A stretch of 64,000 nucleotides of DNA, taken from Patiria miniata. Lineage: Eukaryota; Echinodermata; Asteroidea; Valvatida; Asterinidae. The notes below the pieces were generated by a model. That model ran no database searches. It had not been told where the DNA came from and was given only the letters and a program-made list of their open reading frames with translations. The stretch lies in contig NW_024037052.1 in assembly GCF_015706575.1 (NCBI RefSeq), positions 186,001-250,000 of the forward strand. Reading direction: 5' to 3'. How positions within the stretch are numbered: the first letter of the stretch is position 1; each line of letters begins with the position of its first letter. The position numbers were made by a program, and so were the translations under genes. Positions 24,500-35,297 of the stretch are shown here, piece after piece.

Positions 24500-25081
24500 G
24501 AGGACAAAACGTGGACATCTGCGTTTCTGCTGTCAGAATAGCAGATTGAGTATTTTTTGAATGGTTCATTTTGTTCTGCTTTCCCGCCTTTGTGCTACCA
24601 TAAATGCAGAATTTACTGTTTAATAAAATCCACTGTAGTGCTTTTATGCTACCTGAAATGCAGATTTTGCTTTTCCTCCCTTGCTGGAGGGAGAAAAAGT
24701 GGACATCTGCTTTTCTCTTGTTCAAAAATCAGATCAAACCGTTTCTGACGTTTCCATTTCCTGCTTTTGTGCTACCCAAAATGTATATTTTTGTTTTTTG
24801 CTTTTCTCATTTCTTAGAACCAGAAAAGCAAAACGAACCTTTGGTAACTACCATTTGTATTCTGCTTTTGGTTAAAAGGAAAATGAAACGGTGCTTCTGA
24901 GAAAAATAAGCACCGTTTCATTTTTCTTTGAGTGTAGGTTAACAGGGTTTTTTAGGCGTTCCCCCTTAAAGAGCTTCCACATCACAAAGTTACAAAATGA
25001 AAAATGTATTGTCGGAAAATGGCCATACTTCTGTTATCTGCTCTTCTGACAGCAGAAAAGCGATGTCCACTTTGTGTCCTC
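24500..25081. mobile_element. MITE-like element with about 46-bp terminal inverted repeats
   Basis: The left end (24500-24546) begins GAGGACAAAACGTGGACATC. The right end (25036-25081), read on the minus strand, begins GAGGACACAAAGTGGACATC. Both continue TTTCTGCTGTCAGAA. The interior has three diverged sub-repeats around TGCTTTTGTGCTACC and an internal copy of the GTGGACATCTGC end motif near 24700. I see no clear target-site duplication, so the superfamily is not assigned. No transposase is present. Confidence 0.65.
24880..24924. repeat. 17-bp perfect hairpin inside the MITE
   Basis: AAAATGAAACGGTGCTT at 24880-24896 pairs with AAGCACCGTTTCATTTT at 24908-24924 across an 11-nt loop. The stem extends about five more bases with one mismatch. 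Confidence 0.85.
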
Positions 25082-26032
25082 CTTGGGCCTTACCATAGTG
25101 TACCCAAAGTATCGCATTTGAGAAGTCTTTGCTGTGCGCAGTAAACCCATATGTGAGCTGCACAAGCATTACTTCAATAACATCTGAACATACTGGCATG
25201 CAATTTCAGTAGTTATTGCCTCCATTTTAAACAGATTCAATTTCAAAACATTGACTATTTTGGCAGTATACATTGCCCCCACAATATAATGGAGCCTTTT
25301 CATGTCAAGGTTCCTGTGAGATAACAAATACAACAAACTCTCTCCAGTTTTAAGTAACCAAAGTAACTGTACATGTGGGCATTGTTATGTTAGTACTGTT
25401 ACTATTCTACGCAGAACAACCGGCCATTCGTACTAAAGTGACAAAGTGACATCAGTTCTCACGTAGCACATGAACAAAAAGGAGCCTTTTTCTCTAAATG
25501 TTTGAAATCGTTCACAAGAACAGCGAATACAGCAGCTGAACTATCAGCATGCTAGCATCGGTGGATTTATAGGATCTCCTCCAACTGTTTCTAATCTTAA
25601 GTTGTCAGACAAGTCAATTATTAATAACATCAGACATACATGCACTGTTCTTGTGAATATCAGATTTTTGACCCAGGGTGGCAAAAAGGTTCACTTTTTC
25701 TATTCACTTGGCACAATAAAATGTTTATGCATAGGCCTTGGTGGGAAAGACAATAGCAACGAAGTCCTATGTCCAATTTGATTGAAAGTTTGATAAGGTT
25801 TCCCTGTATTCTCAAGATGTACAGTATCCACTCAGCTATAACTTCAACAGGTAAGTTGTTATGGATCTAACTTAAGATTTGGAGCAATTTTGTTTTTGCT
25901 TCAAAAAAAAAAACCCAAAAGGCACAAATATCACAAGATCCTATGCATCTTCAAACAGAGAATGAGGCTTCCCAAAGTTATAAGTCATTTGATCAAATGT
26001 GGAGACACAGTGAGGGGTGATTGTGTGTATTA
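25082..26032. other. CCDC77: 3' flank of CCDC77; nothing else recognised
   Basis: This stretch should include the CCDC77 3' UTR on the minus strand. I found no canonical AATAAA in that orientation near the stop codon. No other gene is supported. Confidence 0.4.
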
Positions 26033-26179
26033 CTAGAGATTCCTGAGGTCTGTTTCCACGCCATAGATCAGAGCCTTGAGTTGAAGTAGCTCACTCTGCA
26101 TCTTCTTTGATCTCTTAGCTGTCTGATGAATATTATGCAGCATGAACATATCACCATCTTCCCCAACACCCACTGTCAC
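26033..26179 (-). CDS. CCDC77: CCDC77 last coding exon
   Basis: After an acceptor ending GAACAG, the exon reads VTVGVGEDGDMFMLHNIHQT, then AKRSKKMQSELLQLKALIYG and VETDLRNL, and stops at TAG (26033-26035). This matches the vertebrate CCDC77 C-terminus in spacing and key residues (ENELR-like end, repeated hydrophobic heptads). It is 147 nt and starts in phase 0, continuing exactly from LYK at the end of the exon at 35145-35297. It is the C-terminal coiled coil of a protein reported at centrosomes; molecular role poorly known. The intron before it is about 9 kb because a BEL/Pao element sits in it. Confidence 0.85.
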   Translation of the reverse strand: MTVGVGEDGDMFMLHNIHQTAKRSKKMQSELLQLKALIYGVETDLRNL

Positions 26180-26237
26180 CTGTTCAGCATGGCAACAAAA
26201 CAAGAAGGGTTTACATTACAAAGCACTGACAATGATC

Positions 26238-26440
26238 CAGGGCTAGGGATGTAGTTGATTCCATTCACAAGTCCACCACAAGTCCAGACACAAGTAATTC
26301 GTGAGTCCATCACAAGTCCAGGCACAAGATACACTGGATGCCTTTGTCAAAGCTCATTTGAATAGCTTGTGAGTTAAATTGGTGTTGGAGGACTTGTGGT
26401 GGACTTGCAGGGACTAGTGATGGACTCGACTACATCCCTG
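26238..26440. mobile_element. Non-autonomous hAT-like MITE, 203 bp
   Basis: The right end, read on the minus strand, is CAGGGATGTAGTCGAGTCCA. The left end is CAGGGCTAGGGATGTAGTTG, related with a few extra bases. Flanks carry an imperfect 8-bp duplication (CAATGATC at 26230-26237, CAATGATG at 26441-26448). The interior repeats ACAAGTCCA. The CAGGG ends and 8-bp duplication point to hAT. It lies in the last CCDC77 intron. Confidence 0.65.
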
Positions 26441-26920
26441 CAATGATGTCCTTGCAATCTTGATTTCAGTGACAACATCATTATGGACTAAGATGACATA
26501 ACATCTCACTAACAGAATCTGCTTCTTGATTTAGTCAAGAGCACGTTTCATGGAATGCACCATTTTACTTTATATAATCGACATACAGATCGTTGTCATT
26601 TGATTGGTGGAACTCACATCATGTGGCATTCGTTATTGCTCCCATTCACGCCGGGGCTCAAAAAGTCCCATTCGCCTATGGGGAATGGGAAATACTATTG
26701 AACAGTTAGGATCATTCTTGTTCCATGACGCAGTTGTATGCAAATGCATGCTGGTGTGCGCGTTTAGCATTGCACGTAGCCAGCGTTGGGTTCAAACATT
26801 TTCGTGAAGGGGTGGTTTGGAAGAGAAAAATACATTTTCAACCAATTTTATATTGAAATAAAAGTTCAAATATCAAATGACAAGGATCTATGTGTCAGTT
26901 ATATAAAACAAATATAAAAG

Positions 26921-27000
26921 TTCGACATGTTTTTGTACATGGTGGAAGTGTGGCCTTTATTTATGGAGGTAGTCCAGTAAAATGGCCACATATGGGGCTA
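26921..27000. mobile_element. Remnant arm of the TAGCCC/GGGCTA foldback family
   Basis: GTCCAGTAAAATGGCCACAT and the following ATGGGGCTA closely match the right arm of the foldback at 59736-60183, including GTGTGGCCT, GGAGG and the GGGGCTA terminus. No left arm is visible nearby, so this is a fragment or solo arm. Confidence 0.6.
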
Positions 27001-27123
27001 AGCATGACCCAGCCTTTGGGGTACTTGTTCGCAGAGTCCGCACCACGATCTGCATGAACTGCACTATAGCTGACCAACATAGGAAAGTAGAAAACAGCAA
27101 CGGACAAATGCAAACTAACAACA

Positions 27124-27966
27124 TGTGGCTGCCTCAGGGCTCACTTGTGCCCAGAGGAGTTTCGGACTACTAGTTCTCAAACTTATGAGAAAAGGACTCC
27201 CAAGTGACTGGTATTCGCAATCAATCCAGGAACCACACACTAAACACAATGAAGCCACTTGACAACATGGTGGTGATTGCTGATAGTAGATTGAGTAGAT
27301 TGAGATAACAATCTGCAATTTAATAAAGCAGAAAAAACACTAATAAGAAAACTATAATAAAAGTACATGGAAAAGTCTAATCTATTAAACATGGCAAGTT
27401 GAGTCCAAAAATGTGAAGTCTGATTTGTCAAATCTAAACACTATTTGCAGTTCAATCTGTTTTTTGCTGAATAAATAATCAACTGTAAAATCTCAGAAAA
27501 TCCACTGAATTCTGTCTCTAAACTTATTAAAAGTAACTCATAAAATCAAGGAAAATGCTTCTTACCAAAATGGGGTCTTTCAAGGTCCACAAAGAGTGAA
27601 TAAAGTGATGAAACTTGAAGAACTAAATCGCAATGAGTATGAAAACACTTGTCTCTGAAATCACATGGTCAGTAAATATGGCTGCCCATTGTTTATGTGG
27701 CAAGATTATGTGGTACTTGTACCCACACAAGGTCTCTGTATGCACATAGGAAGTGCACAAGGTCACTCTGGTGGTGGGAAGGAGGCTACTTAATGTAACA
27801 CATAAGTGGGCTCTTTCACTATTATAAGGTGAACATTAACTGTAGGCTCTTTCACTAAATATGAAGTAATACTCTAAAAATGGAATTCTAAATTTAAACT
27901 ATGAAAAACTTGTTCAGAAAATTAATAAACTTAAGACAAACTCACTGCACAGCTGCTGCAGTGACA
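27124..27966 (-). repeat. BEL/Pao 3' LTR
   Basis: It begins TGTCAC and ends GCCACA on the minus strand. It matches the partner LTR at 34269-35111 in length and, by eye, in sequence. A purine-rich AGAGGAG lies just inside it, a possible polypurine tract. Confidence 0.93.
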
Positions 27967-28215
27967 TGGCTCCTCTAACTGCATCTCGCAGTTAACAAAC
28001 TAAAATCAAACCTGAACTTCAAAGATTAATGTCCATGAAAATGTTCCTTCATCTTGGTGGACGTCTTGTCTCGCACGCACTGCTCCTCAGATGCGGACTA
28101 GTGTTGGCTCGTTAAATTGGTATCTACCTACTAATGAGTAACAAGAACAGTTAAAATGTAAAGTTCATAAACTAAATAGATTGTCGTCAGCAGTGGGTCT
28201 CTTCTGGCAGGATCT

Positions 28216-31200
28216 TCAGTTTGGCTCTTCGGTGGGGACTTCTCTGGTCTCTTGAGCTTCAGGCTTCTCTGCGGGTACCAACAGGACAAGCTTGTGTACT
28301 GGTCTGTCAAGGAGTGATGGAGAGTGTTGCCGTCTGCCAAGGTTGTCTCGTGTGCCATCGGCCATCAAGAGCTTCACTGACCTGACTCTTCCGTCATTGC
28401 TCGGGTAGGTCTCCACTACGCGTCCCAGTGGCCACTGGTTCCTGGTCTGTTCACCTTCCTTGGAGATCACGACATCACCTACTTGTAGATCTCTTACTGG
28501 ATTGACCCACTTTTTGCGCTCTTGAAGATGGTGCAGAAACTCCTTTCTCCATCTCACCCAAAACTCATTGGTCAAGTACTGGACACGTCTCCACCATTTG
28601 CGGGCATAGACATCTTCCTTCTGGAACTTTCCAGGCGGAGGCAGAACCACCTTGGGTTTCATGGTGAACAGATGATTGGGTGTCAATGGCTCTGGTGCGT
28701 CTGATGAGCAGAGATAGTCTGTCGTTAGAGGTCGTGAATTGATGATGCCTTCTACCTCAGTCATGAAGGTCCTGAAACATTCATCATCCAGTTGTGTCGT
28801 GGTTTTAAGAAGAAGACCCTCTAGTGCACGGCGTACTGTACCTATCTGTCTCTCCCACACGCCTCCCATGTGACTGGCATGCGGTGTGTTCAGCTTGAAG
28901 GGAATCCAGTCACAGTTGCTCTCTAACAGGTACTGGTGGACTCTGTCCTGCTCCATCTCAGCTAGCGCTTCTCTCAGCTCACTCCGAGCACCGATGAATG
29001 TTGTACCTTGGTCTGAACGCAGTTGACGTACAGGTCCTCTCCTGCTCTGGAATCTTGTAAGGGCATTGATGAAAGAACTTGCCGTTAAGGAATTTGCTGT
29101 CTCTAGATGAACACCTCTAGACGCCATACATGTGAACAGGACACCATAACGTTTCACTTGACTCCTACGCTCTTTCACCAAAAATGGACCGAAGTAGTCC
29201 ACAGCGCAATAGGAAAATGGGGGCGCTGGCTCTAGTCGATCTACGGGTAGGTCAGACATCTTCTGTCGCTGCAGCGATCCACGCAGTTTGCGGCAGGTCA
29301 CACATCTTGAGATGTAGTTGGACACAGCTGATGAACCACCAATTACCCAGTACCCTCTCTGACGTAGCTCGTTGTGTGTCATTCCTCTGCCCATGTGATT
29401 CACCTTCTCATGAATATGGCGAATCAACAACTGGGTGACATGACCTTTGTGAGGGAGAACGGCTGGATGCTTAGCTTCAATTGGAAGATTAGATCTGGCA
29501 ATACGGCCACCCACTCGGATGATGCCATCGACATCTAGAAAGGGATCTAGCCGGTACAGACAACTTGTCTTCTTCAGGTAGTCATTTCTCACCCTTGCAG
29601 TCTTTCCATCGGTGACTTGCCCGATTACACCAAGTTCTTGTAGGGCCTGTAACTCGACACTGAAATGTTCATGCTGAACATTTTTGATGATTTCCATCTC
29701 TCCATTCTGTAGTTCTGCCACAGTGATTGCTTGCTTCGCAGGAGTGGAACAAACTTTCCTTTCACAAGGTTTCTTCACTACTCTGTTCCTCAACTTTGTC
29801 TTCAACCTCAGACAAAGAGCGACTGCCCTGCAAGCTCTATTCCAGGATGAAAAGCAATCAAGTCGGCTCACTTCGAAGTGATGATGTCGTGCGTTGTTCT
29901 CAGCTGTTGTCACGAAAGCTGAGACTCTTTTCACATCTGGGTCTGATTCACTCAGTGGTGCAACTACGGCTGGCTGGGGTTGAAAGGGGCCATCCTTCTG
30001 CAAGAAATCTGGACCGGATAACCAGCAGGACTTCTCTATAAGTTCCTTTGCTGTCAGACCACGTGATGCTTCGTCAGCAGGATTTTCTTTGGTGTCTACG
30101 TACATCCATCTCTCTGGGTTAGTCAGACTTCTGATTTGCTGCACTCTGTTAGCAACATAGACATGGAATCGTCTTGCTTCATTGTTTATGTATCCCAAAA
30201 CAATCTTGCTGTCTGTCCAGTAATATTCGTGGAGCATCTCGTAACATAGCTCTCGTCGCAGGAATTCACTCACAGTTGCTGAGACAGTTGCTGCTGCAAG
30301 TTCTAGCCGGGGGATGGTGACGAGCTTCAGAGGGGCCACTCTGGACTTACCGACTACAAAGGAACAATGTGCCTTATTGTTCTCATCGACTAGTCGCAGG
30401 TAGGAACACTGACCATAACCATCTTGGCTTGCATCGGAAAAATGATGCAATTCAACTGCTGTCACAGTTCCAAAATCCTTGGGCTTAAAACATCGCTGGA
30501 TTTGGATCTTCTCTAAGCCGAGAACCTCTAAACGCCATTTCTCCCACTCAGGTTGTAGCATCTCTGGCACTGGACTGTCCCAATCAAGTTTGTCGCGACA
30601 CATCTGCTGCAAAATTCTCTTCCCTCTGAGGGTTACTGGAGCCACATAGCCATTTGGGTCATAGATCGAACTTACAGTTGAAAGTATGCCTCGTCTTGTG
30701 AATGGTCTGTCTTTCAACTCAATATGGAACTGAAAGGTGTCACTCTCGACACACCAAGTGACGCCCAGGGCTCTTTCCATTGGTAGTACATCAACCTTCA
30801 GATCTAGTTCCCTTGTACCACTGGCTCGCTCTTCTGCTGGGAATTTTTCCAACAGCTCTCTTTTGTTGGAGATGATTTTGTGCAGTTTCAACCCAGCTTT
30901 TCCACACAGATTCTGACTGGCTTTGATCAGTAATGATGCTCTTTCCACTGTGGGTAGTGACTTCAGTCCATCGTCTACGTAGAAATCATTACGAATGAAG
31001 TTTGCTGCCTCTGCACCAAACTCATCCTCTCCGTCATCTGCTGCTCTCTTCAGCCCGAAGTTGGCACAGCCTGGTGAGCTAGCGGCCCCAAACACGTGAA
31101 CTTTCATTCTGTATTCGACCACTGGCTTCTCTGGATCACCATTTTCCCACCATAGGAATCGCAGCAGGTCACGGTACTTCTCTTCTACATAGAACTGATG

Positions 31201-34191
31201 GAACATGCTCTTCACGTCAACCATAAAGGCCACTTCCTCTTTCCTGAATCTACACAGAACACCGAGAAGACCATTAGTCAAGTCAGGACCTTGAAGGAGA
31301 TGGTCGTTGAGTGAAACGCCTCCATATTTGGCTGAACAGTCGAACACCACTCTTATCTTGTCCGGCTTTTTGGGGTGATAGACTCCGGTGTGCGGCACAT
31401 AGTTTACCTTTCCCTCATCAACTTCCAGTTGGTCTAGGGGGACTCTCTCTGCAGACTTTGGGATAACATCTTTCATGAACTCCCTGTAGTCTTCACGAAA
31501 CTTCACATTCTTTCGGAATCTGGCGGACAGCTGATTCCATCTCTTGACTGCAAGTTGGCGGTTGTTAGGCAGGGTCGCAGCGTCAGACTTCAGTGGTAGT
31601 GGCATTTCGTAGTGGCCATCGGATGCTTTCTTTATTCCTTTTTCCATCACGCTCAGGAACTTCTCGTCTTCTACTGAGTATGGCTTCCCCTGATGATTCT
31701 CGACAAAGTCGGATTCCAACACCTTGAGAACTTTCTCTGGGTTTAAGACTTCTTTCACCCTCGTACCATAGACGAAGTGTTGGTAGCTTTGTGGTTCAGC
31801 AGCAACCACTTTGTTGCATACTGCAGGTTGGTCATCGGTTTGTCGTGCAGCCTTGCACACGTTCCCAATTACTCCCCAGCCTAGTAGTGACCTCTGGCCG
31901 TAAGGGTCATCCTCTCCACCGGCGATGATTTCCCTGGGTCGAACTACTCTGGGACAATTGCTCCCGATGAGAAGAGATATTTGCAGGGTTGGATCATAGG
32001 GCATGAGTTTATCTGCCAGAGACTTCAGGTGGGGCCATTGATGCACAACCGCAGGTTTCGGTATCTGGGATTTCTTGGCTGGAACGCTGTCCCGCTTGAA
32101 GCAGACTGGAAGTTGAACAGTGTGCTCTCTATTGACATCAAGCACTTCAAGCCCGGATATGCGACTGCTGGTGATTTGCACATTTTGCTCTTGCATTGTA
32201 CTGAGTAGTAACTGCGTCTCTGGTCCCTGCAGGTTCATCCTTTCACACAAACTCTTTGATACGAAGCAACTGTTGGATTGTTCGTCCAAGATGGCATATT
32301 CGAGGAACTCCCTCGCTGGATCACTCTCACTACGAACCAACACTGGTATAATCATGGAGTGGTCACCTTCTCCTTCTTGGTCTGGTTGGGAACACACTTG
32401 AATACAGTTGGACATTCCCTCATCTCGTTTGGGGTGCACAGCAATGACTTCTTTGGGTGGGGATGAATTGGTTGGGACTTTGTCAGCTGGTTGTTTACTT
32501 GCCGCTGCTGACTGGGGGTTACTTGAAGCAGTTTCTTCTGGCCGTCTCTGTTGGAAGTTGCGATGGAGACAGGTCAAATGGGCACCAGCGCAGATCCGAC
32601 AAACTTTTTTGTCATTACACTCTCTCACTTGATGATCACTGGAACGTGCACAGCCCATGCACAGTCTCTTCTTGAAGAAGAAATCCTTTCGCTCAGCGAA
32701 AGGCTTGCGCAGAAAGCGCTCACACTCGTCCAGGAGATGACGCTTATTGCAGAAGAGACAACTCTTGTCACTGGACAACTGCACTCTGCTTGTTGGTTCA
32801 CCTCGACTGGTACTAGTCGCAAAAACACTGGTGTTCTTTTTCGGAGCACTTCCTCCATTTGAACGTTGTTTGTCCTGACTTCGAACCACGCTCTGCAATT
32901 CAGGAATGTTTGCCCTGTCTGCTGCAATCTTCACGAGTTTGACAAACTCGCTGAATGGGGGGAAGGAATCCTGACCACGGATCTGTCTCCAATAGTCAAT
33001 CTTGTCTCGCCACTTTGTCTCAAGGTTGAATGGCAGTTTCTCGACTAGACGAGCATTCTCACTGGCGTAGTCCAGCACTCCAAGGCTTGCTGTGGTTGCT
33101 CGTGCTGCCTCTACTTTCCCCAGAAAATCAGAGAAATCTCTCAAGCCTGCTGCATCCCTCGGCGTTAACCTCGGCCACTGACGGAGTTTGCTTATGAAAG
33201 CAGTGCTCACTACACTACTGTTTCCGTACCTCTCGTTCAATACTTTTCTTGCTTGCGTGTAGGCCTCTTCAGTGCCGATGAGCATGTAGTGCTCCACTAG
33301 GTGCTTTGGTTTTCCCGTCACATATTGATTGAGGTAGTTAAGCTTGGTGTCGGCGTCAAGGGGTTGGCTGTCGATAAGGGAATTGAAGGAGTTCCGCCAC
33401 AGGGGGTACTGTAGTGGATCACCGTTGAATTGGGGGACGGCTATCTTTGGTAGCTGGCTAGATGCAACAAGGCGTTTGTTTACATCATGCTGTTGTCTAC
33501 TGGACTCGGCCAACTGTGTAATGCACTTCTCAAGTGCCGACGACATCGTCATCCGTCCTCCTTCACTTTGGTGATGAGAATGATGTACACTGGACTGTTC
33601 ATCAGATCTGTTCTGATTGGCTGATGTAACCATGGCAACTGGTTGGAGTGACGCATTGTCCACATATGCGCTTTCACTTTGGGGCACAGATGGACACAGT
33701 GGAGGGGGGTGATCACTTTGATGCGAGTTGAGGAATCTCTGCATATGTTCATGTTTGTCGGCGGGGATGCCGGACAGCTCTGATGATATTGAACTGTTGT
33801 CATCCCGCTCCAGCGATGAGTACACCTGCATCACAGCTCGGGTTTCGGCCAATTTCCTCTCTATTTCAAGTTGTTCTAACTTTTTGTCTCTCTCGATCTT
33901 CATTTCCTCCACTTTCTTTGCCGCTTCCAACTCCCGGAGTTTCAGCTGTTTTTCTTTCTCTGCAAAGTCTAGCTGGACCTGCAGAGCAGCCGCTGTTTTC
34001 GCTAGTTCCAGCTTTTCTTCCTGATGCCGTGCATATGATGATGTAACGGACACGGCATGACTGGCTCGACTGGAACTCTTGCTTGACTTGTAAGACGACA
34101 CATGACCAGCGTGACTTGCTGCTCGACCGGCGTTACTCTTCTTTGACTTGTCAAACTTATGACTAGAAGACGACTGGATTGGTAACGACAT
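28216..34191 (-). CDS. BEL/Pao gag-pol polyprotein (1991 aa)
   Basis: The frame opens with a serine-rich start and a charged coiled coil (about residues 55-120). It then shows a DUF1759-type gag segment (around PQFNGDPLQYPLWR), a cysteine/histidine zinc-knuckle region (CLFCNKRHLLDECERF onward) and a DUF1758-type aspartic protease region. The reverse transcriptase carries FYVDDGLKS. An A17-type/RNase H segment (FSDASQDGYGQ, WTDSK) follows, then an H2C2 integrase zinc finger (HIHEKVNH...CVTCRK), a DDE integrase core (VDYFGPF, RSDQGTTF) and a DUF5641-type C-terminus (VGDVV). This order is diagnostic of BEL/Pao. Protein and nucleic acid from such elements act in virus-like particles and in integration. 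The frame looks whole. Confidence 0.93.
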   Translation of the reverse strand: MSLPIQSSSSHKFDKSKKSNAGRAASHAGHVSSYKSSKSSSRASHAVSVTSSYARHQEEKLELAKTAAALQVQLDFAEKEKQLKLRELEAAKKVEEMKIERDKKLEQLEIERKLAETRAVMQVYSSLERDDNSSISSELSGIPADKHEHMQRFLNSHQSDHPPPLCPSVPQSESAYVDNASLQPVAMVTSANQNRSDEQSSVHHSHHQSEGGRMTMSSALEKCITQLAESSRQQHDVNKRLVASSQLPKIAVPQFNGDPLQYPLWRNSFNSLIDSQPLDADTKLNYLNQYVTGKPKHLVEHYMLIGTEEAYTQARKVLNERYGNSSVVSTAFISKLRQWPRLTPRDAAGLRDFSDFLGKVEAARATTASLGVLDYASENARLVEKLPFNLETKWRDKIDYWRQIRGQDSFPPFSEFVKLVKIAADRANIPELQSVVRSQDKQRSNGGSAPKKNTSVFATSTSRGEPTSRVQLSSDKSCLFCNKRHLLDECERFLRKPFAERKDFFFKKRLCMGCARSSDHQVRECNDKKVCRICAGAHLTCLHRNFQQRRPEETASSNPQSAAASKQPADKVPTNSSPPKEVIAVHPKRDEGMSNCIQVCSQPDQEGEGDHSMIIPVLVRSESDPAREFLEYAILDEQSNSCFVSKSLCERMNLQGPETQLLLSTMQEQNVQITSSRISGLEVLDVNREHTVQLPVCFKRDSVPAKKSQIPKPAVVHQWPHLKSLADKLMPYDPTLQISLLIGSNCPRVVRPREIIAGGEDDPYGQRSLLGWGVIGNVCKAARQTDDQPAVCNKVVAAEPQSYQHFVYGTRVKEVLNPEKVLKVLESDFVENHQGKPYSVEDEKFLSVMEKGIKKASDGHYEMPLPLKSDAATLPNNRQLAVKRWNQLSARFRKNVKFREDYREFMKDVIPKSAERVPLDQLEVDEGKVNYVPHTGVYHPKKPDKIRVVFDCSAKYGGVSLNDHLLQGPDLTNGLLGVLCRFRKEEVAFMVDVKSMFHQFYVEEKYRDLLRFLWWENGDPEKPVVEYRMKVHVFGAASSPGCANFGLKRAADDGEDEFGAEAANFIRNDFYVDDGLKSLPTVERASLLIKASQNLCGKAGLKLHKIISNKRELLEKFPAEERASGTRELDLKVDVLPMERALGVTWCVESDTFQFHIELKDRPFTRRGILSTVSSIYDPNGYVAPVTLRGKRILQQMCRDKLDWDSPVPEMLQPEWEKWRLEVLGLEKIQIQRCFKPKDFGTVTAVELHHFSDASQDGYGQCSYLRLVDENNKAHCSFVVGKSRVAPLKLVTIPRLELAAATVSATVSEFLRRELCYEMLHEYYWTDSKIVLGYINNEARRFHVYVANRVQQIRSLTNPERWMYVDTKENPADEASRGLTAKELIEKSCWLSGPDFLQKDGPFQPQPAVVAPLSESDPDVKRVSAFVTTAENNARHHHFEVSRLDCFSSWNRACRAVALCLRLKTKLRNRVVKKPCERKVCSTPAKQAITVAELQNGEMEIIKNVQHEHFSVELQALQELGVIGQVTDGKTARVRNDYLKKTSCLYRLDPFLDVDGIIRVGGRIARSNLPIEAKHPAVLPHKGHVTQLLIRHIHEKVNHMGRGMTHNELRQRGYWVIGGSSAVSNYISRCVTCRKLRGSLQRQKMSDLPVDRLEPAPPFSYCAVDYFGPFLVKERRSQVKRYGVLFTCMASRGVHLETANSLTASSFINALTRFQSRRGPVRQLRSDQGTTFIGARSELREALAEMEQDRVHQYLLESNCDWIPFKLNTPHASHMGGVWERQIGTVRRALEGLLLKTTTQLDDECFRTFMTEVEGIINSRPLTTDYLCSSDAPEPLTPNHLFTMKPKVVLPPPGKFQKEDVYARKWWRRVQYLTNEFWVRWRKEFLHHLQERKKWVNPVRDLQVGDVVISKEGEQTRNQWPLGRVVETYPSNDGRVRSVKLLMADGTRDNLGRRQHSPSLLDRPVHKLVLLVPAEKPEAQETREVPTEEPN

Positions 34192-34268
34192 GACGTGGGT
34201 TTATTCACTCTGCATGCTCTGGAACGACTGGACTTTGGTTGTGACTTTGATTGTCCTTTGATTGTTAT

Positions 34269-35111
34269 TGTGGCTGCCTCAGGGCTCACTTGTGCCCAGA
34301 GGAGTTTCGGACTACTAGTTCTCAAACTTATGAGAAAAGGACTCCCAAGTGACTGGTATTCGCAATCAATCCAGGAACCACACACTAAACACAATGAAGC
34401 CACTTGACAACATGGTGGTGATTGCTGATAGTAGATTGAGTAGATTGAGATAACAATCTGCAATTTAATAAAGCAGAAAAAACACTAATAAGAAAACTAT
34501 AATAAAAGTACATGGAAAAGTCTAATCTATTAAACATGGCAAGTTGAGTCCAAAAATGTGAAGTCTGATTTGTCAAATCTAAACACTATTTGCAGTTCAA
34601 TCTGTTTTTTGCTGAATAAATAATCAACTGTAAAATCTCAGAAAATCCACTGAATTCTGTCTCTAAACTTATTAAAAGTAACTCATAAAATCAAGGAAAA
34701 TGCTTCTTACCAAAATGGGGTCTTTCAAGGTCCACAAAGAGTGAATAAAGTGATGAAACTTGAAGAACTAAATCGCAATGAGTATGAAAACACTTGTCTC
34801 TGAAATCACATGGTCAGTAAATATGGCTGCCCATTGTTTATGTGGCAAGATTATGTGGTACTTGTACCCACACAAGGTCTCTGTATGCACATAGGAAGTG
34901 CACAAGGTCACTCTGGTGGTGGGAAGGAGGCTACTTAATGTAACACATAAGTGGGCTCTTTCACTATTATAAGGTGAACATTAACTGTAGGCTCTTTCAC
35001 TAAATATGAAGTAATACTCTAAAAATGGAATTCTAAATTTAAACTATGAAAAACTTGTTCAGAAAATTAATAAACTTAAGACAAACTCACTGCACAGCTG
35101 CTGCAGTGACA
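34269..35111 (-). repeat. BEL/Pao 5' LTR
   Basis: This is the partner of the LTR at 27124-27966. On the minus strand it precedes the coding frame and would hold the element's promoter. Its outer edge is 33 nt from the CCDC77 5' splice site at 35144, 28 nt counting from the outer edge of the CAACA target duplication. Confidence 0.93.
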
Positions 35112-35144
35112 CAACATGACTGACATGAACAGACAATACTCCAC

Positions 35145-35297
35145 CTTGTAGAGTTGCTTCTCAACATCCTTGAGTTGGTTTCTCAAGATTCGGGTATCAT
35201 TCTTGAAACCTTCTATCTCCAGATTCCGTCGCTTCTCCATGGCCTCATACCGCTGGTTCATCAGGTGTAAACGCTTAGCAAGCTTTTCCGTCTTATC
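35145..35297 (-). CDS. CCDC77: CCDC77 penultimate exon
   Basis: The acceptor TATCCACAG is followed by DKTEKLAKRLHLMNQRYEAM and EKRRNLEIEGFKNDTRILRN, then QLKDVEKQLYK, ending at donor CAAG|GTGGAG. Vertebrate CCDC77 has [32 protein letters not shown] and LKDLEQMLYK at the same place, so identity is clear. The exon is 153 nt, phase 0 to phase 0, and is a continuous coiled coil. Its donor lies 28 nt from the target duplication of the BEL/Pao insertion. Confidence 0.92.

Larger units (their letters stand above)
27124..35111 (-). mobile_element. BEL/Pao LTR retrotransposon, looks whole
   Basis: Two 843-bp LTRs (27124-27966 and 34269-35111) flank a 6.3 kb interior with one long minus-strand reading frame (28216-34191). 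Read on the coding strand, the LTRs begin TGTCACTGCAG and end GCCACA. The flanking 5 bp are CAACA on both sides (27119-27123 and 35112-35116), a target-site duplication. The LTRs appear identical as far as I compared them, so the insertion is recent. Domain order (gag-like, protease, RT, RNase H, integrase) is that of the BEL/Pao superfamily. The element lies in the last intron of CCDC77 in the same orientation as the gene. Confidence 0.95.

Noticed and set aside
28522-34024. Plus-strand reading frames opposite the BEL/Pao frame
   Set aside because: They are antisense shadows of the long minus-strand coding frame.
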